From Pseudomonadota bacterium (GTDB lineage Bacteria; Desulfobacterota; Desulfobacteria; Desulfobacterales; JAHIVH01): DNA of 43,802 bases. The translations under genes and the position numbers were made by a program. Below, piece after piece: positions 9,801-16,799 of the stretch. Within the stretch, counting starts at the first letter, position 1; every line of letters begins with the position of its first letter. The notes under the pieces are model-generated. The model saw only the letters and a program-made list of their open reading frames with translations. It was not told the DNA's origin and searched no databases. The DNA is taken from positions 1-43,802 of the forward strand of contig JAHIVH010000006.1 of assembly GCA_018816735.1 (NCBI GenBank), written 5' to 3'.

Positions 9801-9887
9801 GTGCTTGGACCGGATTTTGCCAGGGCACTATCTTTTTATTTATCCCACAGCGAGCATTATCTTAGAGAAATCAAACGGTTTTTCTGA
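6837..9887 (+). CDS. Large protein with PHP-like metal-site motifs and a C-terminal membrane region
   Basis: 1016 residues, not a family I can name. Residues 174-179 (DDHVHD) resemble motif 1 of PHP-superfamily phosphoesterases (HxH). They are followed by the ‘G-x-P-type’ helix (SSTHLIMDAWIKGI), then IVHYN at 205-209 where PHP proteins have TDH(D/N), and GIEY at 233-236 where they have GxE. Spacing and order agree with a PHP domain at about 170-300. The region up to 680 is mainly helical and soluble. About four or five hydrophobic segments occur between residues 690 and 860 (VIAGFVPAFLTFAL, LLSYFGAFIWFGI, ILLYAIMALVNGIYL, ILSIPIAVLLSSTI), and a charged helical tail follows. The start ATGATGATGG has no strong ribosome site. 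The stop lies four bases from the stop of the convergent glucosylglycerate phosphorylase gene. Confidence 0.6.
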   Translation: MMMDEILYQFEHKDSEQISRFLFDKRDYELIRIVNDVCASGRDLDYVRRQYYSFFHPHGIKEMAESRSLRIAYAMAHLLTSFEVGGMDDRLSAIRFLREEVLETAEGSLPRNTARVLMQIMKEVVRARGILRRQLKLAHDFRITAAGKPRIIRKQLQRYHLLEMPEEWNQISFDDHVHDANTKGRKSSTHLIMDAWIKGIRRLRIVHYNFIEPRFAAELLEAAGIMDIDIRIGIEYYVRYRKKYINLIWVPRGFADAQAFLCFLEEPAVTELMAQGRQVSVYQQKHVMALFRVFNKNHLDHLRTTYGIDLEPLDEGEFIRFVGIGQKSILHLETFLHKKIMTVLTRQAESFQSAYETSDAEEKDRIEKWFQEMNLLEIEKIAADYFSRDSNPGVADPAIPKDEPDVPYLLNLSAADLLTRLSKLQSGHRITLNLSNVEVDDVLELIYDCNGMISRLELFNLKDWTAGKTAHIPAISKLQEAINEQNPIALKRLILDIIQKVEEKNPPDRVEKIEKLHTILHDIVSLQIMYKGKFLKARIGSDSTGRTQGSHGMGLAVVDTLGRRAVNQVKKQAGFSFQKLPIYISVCKRFTLLPRENIAKSFQAFQRLAESLGNPLIGHTLKVDWALKEDVARMTEAGNVIALGGIKKRVSNDLHLHHRQRPQKYKKVPWAYFDSHLRNVVKVIAGFVPAFLTFALTKDWWLLSYFGAFIWFGITGFRNILQSILGGGGFRRSPLLRWNAYVSWDRIADSLLYTGFSVPLLEFFVKMTLLEKTLGITTTTHPILLYAIMALVNGIYLSGHNAFRGLPKGAIFGNFFRSILSIPIAVLLSSTIGGFLTMAAVPDVNLVLQKWAAIISKTASDIMAGVIEGTADRYKNIYTRFRDYRKKLSDLIDVYSQLELLFPEKRKLELFEQPQKIQKKTNLEVQDLEKIICIHALDFLYFWMYQPRARSALRRLLQDITEEERHIFLSSQFTLQRQKEISQMFIDGVLGPDFARALSFYLSHSEHYLREIKRFF

Positions 9888-9891
9888 AAGG

Positions 9892-11580
9892 TTATTTCTC
9901 AGCAAGCCATACAGACCGGTAAGGGGCGAGATTGATATCGTCCGCATTAAATACCTCACCGGACAAAATATCTTTCATTCGGGATGTGCTTTTTCCAGGA
10001 AGTGTTATTGACACCACCTGAGAAGACATATTCGTAAGTGCAAAAATGGTTTGCTCATCTGAAGATCGTCTGATGGCAAATACCCTGGCGTCCATGGAAA
10101 GTATTTCAAAAGAGGCCTTTGGGTGAAAAGCTCTCTGATTTGTTCTTTTTTTTATCATGTTAAGATAGGGGTGAAATATTTTTGATCGGAATGAATCCGG
10201 GCTGTCAAGATCGGACATGACCGATTCCATGGATAATTTCTCCCGGTTGATCGCTCTGTTTTGACCTGTTTTTTTAACACCGTCCTCCCAGTTTCCCGAT
10301 CCCAGCAGGCTGTTAATATAGGTGGCCGGCACTCCCGGAAGAACATACGAAATGGCTTGAGCAGCTAAAAACCGTCTTGCATGAAAGTCATCCTTTTTCT
10401 GCCCATATGTTTGACAGGCATCCAAATAAGTAATGTTGAGCTCATAAGGATTATTGGTTCCATCCGGATTTTTTTTGTAAGACACGCTGCCACCATTTTT
10501 TTTCATCATGTCAGCAAGATTCAGGATTTCATCACTTTCAAGAATTCCTTCAAGAGGCCTTATGCCAATACCGTCGTGGGAGGCTGTAAAATTAAGGAAT
10601 GAATTGGTTTCCGACGGCAGATGAAGACTTTCAGCCCATCTGGAAAGAAGGGTCGCATCTTCCTTGAGGAACGAATACAAAAGAAGTGGCGGCAGCGTAA
10701 AATTATAGACCATTTGAGCTTCATTTCTTCCGTTTCCGAAATAACGGATGTTTTCATCGTTAGGAACATTCGTTTCAGTGAGGATGATGGTCCCTGGAGA
10801 TGTGTAGTCCAGTACTTTCCGGAACACTTTCACCATATCATGGGTTTCATTCAGATGAATGCAGCTTGTCCCGGGTTTTTTGAAAAGATATGCGATGGCG
10901 TCAAGTCTTAAAATGGCAACCCCTTTCCGGACATAGAAGAGCATCACCTCTATCATTTTTTCCATCATATCTATACTTCTAAAGTTCAGGTCGATCTGGT
11001 CTGCACTGAAGGTTGTCCACACATGAACGGTTTTTCCATTGTTTTTTTGATATGCCGTAAGGAGTGGCAGCGTTCTCGGCCGGGTAACCATTGAGAGGTC
11101 AGCAGATGGCTCCGCTTCTATTGCCAGGCGGTCAAAATATTTTTCTTCATGGAGATAGTTTTGAAACCAGCCGCTTTTTGATGAAATATGATTTAAAACA
11201 TAATCAAACATCAGCTTGAAGTCTTTTGAAATGGCATCAATATCCTCCCATGATCCAAGATCAGGGTTTACGGAGTAAAAATCAATAACCGAAAAACCGT
11301 CATCAGAGGAGAAGGGATAAAAGGGAAGGATGTGAATCGTTGAAAACACGCCGTTGAGATATTTGTCAAGAAACCGGTGAAGCGTTTTTAAGGGCTTTTC
11401 TCCTGAATGCAAAAGAGAATCCCCATAGGTAATCAGCACCGTATCCTTTTCCGAGAAAAACATATCTTTTTTTATTTTTTCAGATGGAAAGCTTTTTATC
11501 AGAGACTGAATTTTTGTAAACGCTTTTTGCCCCTGATTTTCACCATATATACCGGTTAAAAGCATTTTTAACTGTTTCAT
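9892..11580 (-). CDS. GH13_18 sugar phosphorylase, probably glucosylglycerate phosphorylase
   Basis: 562 residues. A GH13 (alpha-amylase clan) barrel with the sucrose-phosphorylase subfamily pattern: FYPFSSDDGFSVIDF near residue 88, the nucleophile in RLDAIAYLF (D227), the acid/base in ILTETN (E269) and the third acid in TASHDGIG (D336). The segment after the nucleophile (KKPGTSCIHLNETH) is characteristic of GH13_18. This subfamily holds sucrose, sucrose 6-phosphate, glucosylglycerol and glucosylglycerate phosphorylases. The gene immediately upstream is glucosyl-3-phosphoglycerate synthase, which makes glucosylglycerate the likely substrate: glucosylglycerate + Pi gives alpha-glucose 1-phosphate + glycerate. 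The start has a strong AAGGAG site. Cytoplasmic, no signal peptide. The specificity is inferred from context. Confidence 0.8.
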   Translation of the reverse strand: MKQLKMLLTGIYGENQGQKAFTKIQSLIKSFPSEKIKKDMFFSEKDTVLITYGDSLLHSGEKPLKTLHRFLDKYLNGVFSTIHILPFYPFSSDDGFSVIDFYSVNPDLGSWEDIDAISKDFKLMFDYVLNHISSKSGWFQNYLHEEKYFDRLAIEAEPSADLSMVTRPRTLPLLTAYQKNNGKTVHVWTTFSADQIDLNFRSIDMMEKMIEVMLFYVRKGVAILRLDAIAYLFKKPGTSCIHLNETHDMVKVFRKVLDYTSPGTIILTETNVPNDENIRYFGNGRNEAQMVYNFTLPPLLLYSFLKEDATLLSRWAESLHLPSETNSFLNFTASHDGIGIRPLEGILESDEILNLADMMKKNGGSVSYKKNPDGTNNPYELNITYLDACQTYGQKKDDFHARRFLAAQAISYVLPGVPATYINSLLGSGNWEDGVKKTGQNRAINREKLSMESVMSDLDSPDSFRSKIFHPYLNMIKKRTNQRAFHPKASFEILSMDARVFAIRRSSDEQTIFALTNMSSQVVSITLPGKSTSRMKDILSGEVFNADDINLAPYRSVWLAEK

Positions 11581-11614
11581 GGTGTGTCTCCTTGCTCAGA
11601 TATGGCCTTTTTTT

Positions 11615-12589
11615 TCAACACCATTTATCGCCGGTGATGTTAAATTTTTTCCTGTATTCCGGTATCTCGATCATTGGTGGCCGTTCAACGCAGGAAAGGC
11701 TGAACATTTCCTGCTGATATTCATTTTCGACAGTATTGTACTGGATCATTTCATTGAAAAGCCTCGTTTTAAGGTCAATCATCCCCAGTTTTTCAATTCG
11801 GTTGTAAAATGTTTTCAGGATAACAAAGGCCATCTTTCCCAAATTTTTTGTACTCTGGTTTCTGTGAATCCGTTTGTCAAGATCGACCTGGGCAATGACA
11901 TCCAGCCCCCATCTCTCACATATGTCCAAAAGCATGCTTGTTTCAATACCGTAGCCGATGGGAAACGAGAGTTTATCAAAAACAGACCTGTATCCGGCGT
12001 ATTCTCCGGAAAGGGGCTGAAGAATCTGGGTCAGCTCCGGGAAAAAAAGGGAGAAAAGAGGTCGGATGACAAGCTCTGTGACACGGCCACCACCAGTGGG
12101 CCGGACCTGGTTTTTTTCGATGGCAATGGGGCGATCATAAAATGCTTTGGCATATCTGAGCTTGTCATTCAGGAGAAGCGGGGCCACGAGCGCATAGGCA
12201 AACCGGTGATGAATGTTTTTAATGTCTGCATCCAGATAGACAATAATATCTCCTTTTGTCACATAAAGGGCTTTCCAGAGGTTTTCTCCTTTCCCTTTCT
12301 GGGGACCCAATTCCGGCAGGATATCCTTGGCTTCATAAACATCGGCGTCAAAGGCCTTTGCCACATCGACAGTTCTGTCTTCTGACCCGGAATCAATCAC
12401 AACGATTTCATCTAGAAGCGGATACCGTTTCATCAATTCAGAGCGCATGATCAGGATTTGCTTGGCAATGGTTTCTTCTTCATTCAATGTGGGCAGGCAA
12501 AGGGATATTTTTAAGCCTTTGTTTTCTTTTGCATCGACAAGCGTGTTTAAATTGCAGAAATCCGAGTGATGAAATGTATTTTTATTCAT
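11615..12589 (-). CDS. gpgS: Glucosyl-3-phosphoglycerate synthase (GT81)
   Basis: About 324 residues from the Met at 12589. The open frame continues to 12724, but that would overlap the upstream gene by 130 bases and is not family-like; 12604 is another possible start. A GT-A fold retaining glucosyltransferase: ISLCLPTLNEEETIAK at the N-terminus, EIVVIDSGSEDRTVDVA, the metal-binding DxD in VYLDADI, the GPQKGKGENLWKAL loop, RPTGGGRVTELVIRPLFSLFFP, and QPLSGEYAGYR. These are characteristic of GpgS, which transfers glucose from an NDP-glucose to 3-phosphoglycerate; a phosphatase then gives glucosylglycerate, a compatible solute used under salt stress and nitrogen limitation. No GpgP-type phosphatase is recognisable in the window. 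It lies between the M20-like gene (4 bases upstream) and the phosphorylase gene (34 bases downstream). Confidence 0.88.
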   Translation of the reverse strand: MNKNTFHHSDFCNLNTLVDAKENKGLKISLCLPTLNEEETIAKQILIMRSELMKRYPLLDEIVVIDSGSEDRTVDVAKAFDADVYEAKDILPELGPQKGKGENLWKALYVTKGDIIVYLDADIKNIHHRFAYALVAPLLLNDKLRYAKAFYDRPIAIEKNQVRPTGGGRVTELVIRPLFSLFFPELTQILQPLSGEYAGYRSVFDKLSFPIGYGIETSMLLDICERWGLDVIAQVDLDKRIHRNQSTKNLGKMAFVILKTFYNRIEKLGMIDLKTRLFNEMIQYNTVENEYQQEMFSLSCVERPPMIEIPEYRKKFNITGDKWC

Positions 12590-12593
12590 CCAG

Positions 12594-13754
12594 CTACTCT
12601 TCATCGCACACCCCACTGTCGATAGCCATAATGACACCCACAATCTGCGCGATGCCCTTATACATTGGATTGATCTGCATGGACGCATTTTCAAGGGATC
12701 GATTCTCTCCATAAGTGACACCAAGGGTTACGGCAGGAATCTTATTGGCAATAAAAATGGAAAGAGATGATTCGCTGGGATCGCTCACCGGGTTCAAATT
12801 CAGTCTTTTCATGACGGCAGAGGTATTTTTAACAAGCGGATGATTGTATTTCAATCTGGCGGCGCTCAAATGGCTGATTGTTTTCAATTTCAGACTCACG
12901 GCGTTTTCATGGCTGATCCCTTCCACAATATCCACAACCTGGGCATAGACTGATTTGAGAATCTTTGGCGAATCGCTTCTGATTTCAAAACCAAGCCGGG
13001 CTTCATAGGGAATGGTGCCATGCTCAAATCCCCCTTCGATCTGGCCGATGGCGATAATGGACCGGGGATGCTGGGGCAGTTGAATCTGAAGGATCTGATT
13101 GATCACCTCGTTGATGATCAAAATCGCATTGGGTCTGTATTTGGGAATGACGCCTTTTTCAGGTATGCAGTTACAGGTAATTTCGCATCGCCTCATGCCG
13201 TCTGAAAAATAGTTCAGTCGTCCCAGCTTGAATCCTTCGATACAAACCCCTGCTCTTACAGGTGTGGACCAGGTGTCCAAAAGATAACGAATCCCCTGGA
13301 GGTTTCCCTTGCCCAACATATGAATAAGGCCGGCCATTACAATGTCTGACTCAAATTTTAAATCGAGGATTCTGAAAATTTCAGGTAAGGAGGCAAGGAC
13401 GGCGACACCAAGTGAGTTGTCCAGGAGGCCGGGACCTGCAATGGTATTTTCTTTAACTGTATAATTATAAACAATATCTTTATCAAATAAGGTATCAAGA
13501 TGAGCGGTGACAAAGATAGGGGGCCTGGTTTTTGATGTGCCTCTTATAATGGCGATGGGGTTGCCATAACCGTCACTGGTGCACTCATCCACCTGGGAAT
13601 CCCGCATGCGTTCGAGGAAAAACTGGGCACGCGGACCTTCATTGAATGTGGGTGACGGAATTTGCCCGATTAGCAGGATATTGGAAATAATAATCTCCCG
13701 CATCGTCCTGATTTTTTCAACAAATGACGGTAGTTTTTCAAGAATCTTGTTCAT
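12594..13754 (-). CDS. M20 peptidase-like protein lacking catalytic residues
   Basis: 386 residues. The M20/ArgE/peptidase T fold is visible: IPSPTFNEGPRAQFF near residue 32, the metal-site VTAHLDTLF (H85, D87), GPGLLDNSLGVA (D112), and CIEG (E173). Where the family has the catalytic Glu-Glu pair (…VGEEGLGDLRG…), this protein reads GLIHMLGKGNLQG, with His145-Met146 in those places. The usual C-terminal metal His (around ENRSLENASMQINPM) also seems to be missing. It is therefore unlikely to be an ordinary aminopeptidase or deacylase. It is the first gene of a minus-strand operon with gpgS and the phosphorylase, with AGGA before the start. A binding, structural or altered hydrolytic role tied to glucosylglycerate is possible but speculative. 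Confidence 0.72.
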   Translation of the reverse strand: MNKILEKLPSFVEKIRTMREIIISNILLIGQIPSPTFNEGPRAQFFLERMRDSQVDECTSDGYGNPIAIIRGTSKTRPPIFVTAHLDTLFDKDIVYNYTVKENTIAGPGLLDNSLGVAVLASLPEIFRILDLKFESDIVMAGLIHMLGKGNLQGIRYLLDTWSTPVRAGVCIEGFKLGRLNYFSDGMRRCEITCNCIPEKGVIPKYRPNAILIINEVINQILQIQLPQHPRSIIAIGQIEGGFEHGTIPYEARLGFEIRSDSPKILKSVYAQVVDIVEGISHENAVSLKLKTISHLSAARLKYNHPLVKNTSAVMKRLNLNPVSDPSESSLSIFIANKIPAVTLGVTYGENRSLENASMQINPMYKGIAQIVGVIMAIDSGVCDEE

Positions 13755-13906
13755 CGGGAATCCTGATCTACCTGTTCAAATAAAATGCCGTACGGCCAAC
13801 GTTTGTTACTGTCTCACAATTTTTATGATGCATTTACGAAAAAATTCAGCGGTAGCGCATTCTGTTTTGTTTGCCGTTTTCATATTGAACAAGAAAAGTT
13901 GACAAA

Positions 13907-13935
13907 ACTATAGCCAACAGCAAGGGGTTTGTCAA
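13907..13935 (-). promoter_or_regulatory. Sigma70-type promoter of the glucosylglycerate operon
   Basis: On the minus strand, TTGACA (13935 to 13930), a 17-base spacer, and TATAGT (13912 to 13907). This is a full -35 match and five of six -10 matches at the optimal spacing. Transcription would start near 13900, leaving a leader of about 145 bases before the M20-like gene. Nothing else in the 234-base spacer explains it. Confidence 0.7.
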
Positions 13936-13988
13936 AACAACTTTGGGAACGTCAAGTGAAATTAAAGGCATAAATGTCGATCTGTCTG

Positions 13989-14315
13989 TCAGTGGCTGAG
14001 TCCGCTGTAATTCAATCCGACAACGCCTGTAATAATTAACCCGAGAAAGAACAATTTGAATAATGTTGCAGGTTCATGAAAATAAAAAATTCCGATACCT
14101 GCAATCAGTGCTGTCCCGACGCCAGACCAGATTGCATAGGCGATGCTCATATCGATTTTTTTAATGGCGATTGTCAGACAAAAGAATGCGACACCGTAAA
14201 AAATAAAAATGAGGATTGAGGGCATGAGCTTTGTAAATCCTTCCGAGAATTTCATGGCTGTCGTTCCGGATACTTCAAACAGAATCGCCGCAAATAAACA
14301 TAGCCAGTGTTGCAT
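13989..14315 (-). CDS. SMR family efflux protein (EmrE/Qac type)
   Basis: 108 residues, four hydrophobic segments, the normal length for a small multidrug resistance protein. The essential membrane Glu is E14 (LFAAILFEVSGTTAMKFSEGFT), and the next conserved block is SIAYAIWSGVGTALI. The GTT(A/L)MKFSEGFT stretch is closer to EmrE/Qac exporters than to guanidinium exporters of the Gdx/SugE type. It should act as an antiparallel dimer exchanging protons for cationic or quaternary-ammonium compounds in the inner membrane. A clear AAAGGAG ribosome site precedes the start. Single gene; no regulator is adjacent. Confidence 0.88.
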   Translation of the reverse strand: MQHWLCLFAAILFEVSGTTAMKFSEGFTKLMPSILIFIFYGVAFFCLTIAIKKIDMSIAYAIWSGVGTALIAGIGIFYFHEPATLFKLFFLGLIITGVVGLNYSGLSH

Positions 14316-14447
14316 TATTTTCTCCTTTCAATAGCAATAAATGACAGTGCGTGCCTGGAAACAAATTTTACGATCAGATGACTGTTAAATTATTTTCAAC
14401 CGGATTTCAAGAGAGGCAGCCGCTTCAATCAAAAATATGAAATCTTT

Positions 14448-14476
14448 TTGACATTGCATATATCTTTTTCTATAGT
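14448..14476 (+). promoter_or_regulatory. Sigma70-type promoter of the cupin gene
   Basis: TTGACA at 14448-14453, a 17-base spacer, and TATAGT at 14471-14476. Transcription would begin near 14483, giving a leader of about 54 bases to the start at 14537. The hexamers and spacing are the same as in the glucosylglycerate operon promoter 0.5 kb away. Confidence 0.68.
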
Positions 14477-14536
14477 CTTTGAAACCGGCAGGCAATGCCT
14501 GAAAATGACCATTTTCCCTTTCTGGAGAAATATAAT

Positions 14537-14962
14537 ATGGGTATCCCTGAAACATTGCTCGAAGTTCGCGAGACCAATAAAGAAGGTTACAGCCCGGTGA
14601 TAGACTATTGCACATGGCGGGTTGCTGTGTTGAATTTCAACGACGATTTATTGCCTGAAAATATCACAGCCATGCAGCGTCATAATGAAACCGACGAGGT
14701 TTTTGTTCTGCTGCGTGGCCATTGCATATTGTTTGTCGGTGACGGCGATGACGAGAACGTCACGAATATCTTTGCGAAAAATATGCAGCCGCTTAAGATT
14801 TATAACGTCAAAAAGTCAACCTGGCATGCACACACCCTGGATAGGGATGCAATGGTGCTGGTCGTTGAGAATCGCGACACGACGTTTGGCAACTCACCCT
14901 TTTCCCCGTTAAGTGGCAGGCAGAAACAGATGATTGCGAGTCTGACAAGGGAATTATGGTGA
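14537..14962 (+). CDS. Cupin-fold protein of unknown function
   Basis: 141 residues from the ATG at 14537, chosen for its GGAG site nine bases upstream; an ATG at 14495 would add 14 residues. The middle has the double-stranded beta-helix pattern of a cupin: MQRHNETDEVFVLLRGHCILFVGDG (one His and one acidic residue where metal ligands are expected), then a turn and IYNVKKSTWHAHTL with a second His pair, then MVLVVENRDT. That gives a plausible metal site of His, Glu and His. No signal peptide. Substrate unknown. It has its own promoter and is followed after a few bases by an exported protein. Confidence 0.65.
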   Translation: MGIPETLLEVRETNKEGYSPVIDYCTWRVAVLNFNDDLLPENITAMQRHNETDEVFVLLRGHCILFVGDGDDENVTNIFAKNMQPLKIYNVKKSTWHAHTLDRDAMVLVVENRDTTFGNSPFSPLSGRQKQMIASLTRELW

Positions 14963-14975
14963 TCGCGAAATGCAT

Positions 14976-15398
14976 ATGAAAACACATCTGGTCTTTTTCA
15001 CAATCATCATCTGGTTGATGGCAGTTCCTGTTTGCCATACGGAAGAACAAATAGATATTTTTGAATATCCAACCGGTATTTGGGCGATTGCAGGACTTCC
15101 AGATCAGGACAGGTGGATCATCATTCACAATCTGGAAGAAGCAAAAAAAACCGGTGTGTTTCATATCGAGGTTATCGGCAGAGAAAAGGGACAGCCGGTG
15201 TGGTCCATCAAACATATCTGCAATCATATGGCGGTTTCAGCGGAAGCCTTAAGGAGAAGCGTCATACGACCGCTTAAGACCGGTGCTGTCTACCCGGAAA
15301 GTTTTGATACTGCCTTTGCCGAATGGAAAAAGAAAGCCGCAAACAATGAGGCCCCGGTTTGCAGGACTTCTGTTACAGAGTGCCTGGAAATCAAATAG
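14976..15398 (+). CDS. Exported protein of unknown function
   Basis: About 140 residues; Met codons at 14970 and 14976 are both possible and neither has a strong ribosome site. A signal peptide is clear (MKTHLVFFTIIIWLMAVPVCHT, cleavage near CHT-EEQ). The mature part of about 115 residues has an IDIFEYPTGIWAIAG start and paired cysteines (ICNHMAV, VCRTSVTEC) that could form disulfides in the periplasm. I do not recognise a named family with certainty. It follows the cupin gene by about 13 bases and is probably cotranscribed. Confidence 0.62.
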   Translation: MKTHLVFFTIIIWLMAVPVCHTEEQIDIFEYPTGIWAIAGLPDQDRWIIIHNLEEAKKTGVFHIEVIGREKGQPVWSIKHICNHMAVSAEALRRSVIRPLKTGAVYPESFDTAFAEWKKKAANNEAPVCRTSVTECLEIK

Positions 15399-15414
15399 AC
15401 CGGAAAGTCTATTT
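15393..15414. terminator. Hairpin between convergent genes
   Basis: Arms AAATAGAC and GTCTATTT around a six-base loop; the left arm contains the stop codon of the exported protein. A T-rich tract follows on the plus strand. It could terminate transcription from both sides, but the stem is short and A/T rich. Confidence 0.4.
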
Positions 15415-15434
15415 CTCTTTGGCTCGCAGTATTT

Positions 15435-16655
15435 CTAATTTGATTTGCCTGCGTATTTATTGAGTAAGATGTAAATGGCAAGGGCGCCTGTTGAGAAAAC
15501 AGCACCCCCCAGAAAAGTTGCTGGTGCGCCGAATCGATCCCAAAGCCATCCCGCAATCAGGCAGGATATCAGCATGGCAACACCGCAGGCCATGCTGAAA
15601 AGGCCAAACGCCGTGCCCCGATAGGCCGGCCCAGATGCATCTGCGACCATGGCGGATAGAAGCCCCTGGGTCATTCCCATGTGCATCCCCCATAGCGCCG
15701 CACCAGAGAGAATTCCCGGGAAGCTTTTTGCGTGGCAAAGAATCATATCGGAAATGATGAGTATGATAAGTCCACCGGTCATCAAACCTGGCCGTCCGAT
15801 CCGGTCAGAGAGTCTTCCTGCCGGAAAGGCAGTTAATGCATAACAGACATTCATGATCACCAGGATCAGGGGAATAATCTGTGGCGTTACACCCACACTT
15901 TTCCCCCGAAGCAGCAGGAATGCTTCACTGAATCGGGCGAGCGTAAAGACGGAACCGAATATTACGACCACCCAGTAAGAACGGTTCAGGCTAAAAATAT
16001 CCCGAATAGAGAAGGGCGTTGGAGAATGGATTTGAGATATCTCTTTGGGTTCTTTTACAGCAAAAATAATGATGAGAAGCGCCAGAACACCGGGGATTAC
16101 TGCGATCCAAAATACCTGCCGGAAATCACCTGCAGTCAATATCATGACCAGCATGGCCAGCATAGGCCCTGCAAAAGCGCCAACCGTGTCAAGAGACTGC
16201 CTGAGGCCGAATGCTGCCCCCCGAATGCTGTTATGGGTGATATCTGCGACCAGTGCATCCCGGGGAGCCCCCCGAATGCCTTTTCCCGTGCGATCCAGGA
16301 AGCGTGCAAAAAAAACCATGCCTGGTCCTGCTGCAATGGCAAACAAGGGTTTTGTGAATGTGCCAAGTGCATACCCAATGAATATCATCATTTTCCGTTT
16401 ACGAATCCAGTCGCTCAAAATGCCGGAAAAGGCTTTGACAATAAGGGCAACAGCTTCTGCAACCCCTTCAATCAGGCCAACGGTCAGGGTGCTTGTATGA
16501 AGAACGGATATGAGAAAAACAGGCAGAAGGCTGTGGATCATTTCCGATGATATATCCATAAACATGCTTACAAAACCGAGCGCCCAGATGGTCGGGGAAA
16601 TGGATGGCGGATGTTTTTCTTTGTTTTTCGTGTCATTTTCTTGCAGGGTGGCCAT
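15435..16655 (-). CDS. MFS transporter
   Basis: About 406 residues from the Met at 16655 (MATLQEN…), which has AGGA seven bases upstream and lies downstream of a good promoter; the frame extends to 16733 but that part contains the promoter. Twelve hydrophobic segments. The loop between segments 4 and 5 reads RFLDRTGKGIRGAPRDALVADIT, a conserved feature of a large uncharacterised MFS branch, and loop 8-9 has the motif A-like PAGRLSDRIGRPGLM. A short hydrophilic N-terminus. Single gene; substrate unknown. Convergent with the exported protein and divergent from the B12-radical SAM gene. Confidence 0.8.
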   Translation of the reverse strand: MATLQENDTKNKEKHPPSISPTIWALGFVSMFMDISSEMIHSLLPVFLISVLHTSTLTVGLIEGVAEAVALIVKAFSGILSDWIRKRKMMIFIGYALGTFTKPLFAIAAGPGMVFFARFLDRTGKGIRGAPRDALVADITHNSIRGAAFGLRQSLDTVGAFAGPMLAMLVMILTAGDFRQVFWIAVIPGVLALLIIIFAVKEPKEISQIHSPTPFSIRDIFSLNRSYWVVVIFGSVFTLARFSEAFLLLRGKSVGVTPQIIPLILVIMNVCYALTAFPAGRLSDRIGRPGLMTGGLIILIISDMILCHAKSFPGILSGAALWGMHMGMTQGLLSAMVADASGPAYRGTAFGLFSMACGVAMLISCLIAGWLWDRFGAPATFLGGAVFSTGALAIYILLNKYAGKSN

Positions 16656-16689
16656 AAGTAAATCCTGATTTTGCGTTCTTTTTGTCTGA

Positions 16690-16718
16690 TTTATCGGGCA
16701 GTGTAAAACTTTTGTCAA
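16690..16718 (-). promoter_or_regulatory. Promoter of the MFS transporter gene
   Basis: Minus-strand TTGACA (16718 to 16713), a 17-base spacer and GATAAA (16695 to 16690). A start near 16683 gives a 28-base leader and supports the Met at 16655 as the true start. Confidence 0.5.
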
Positions 16719-16799
16719 ACGTTTAAAAAGCATTTCGCTTTCAATTTTTCGCGAGATAGAGTTTCAGTATAAACTTTCCTTATGAAGGAGGACCTTCCC

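Noticed and set aside
11579..12385. 268-residue plus-strand frame
   Set aside because: It is the complement of gpgS, which has full family motifs; the plus frame shows no recognisable motif, and its start lies within the ribosome site region of the phosphorylase gene.
12590..12724. N-terminal extension of GpgS
   Set aside because: It overlaps the end of the M20-like gene by 130 bases and does not resemble GpgS; the start at 12589 fits the family.
16026..16550. 174- and 151-residue plus-strand frames
   Set aside because: Both are antisense to the MFS transporter gene and have unusual residue composition (many Cys, Asn, Pro) without motifs.
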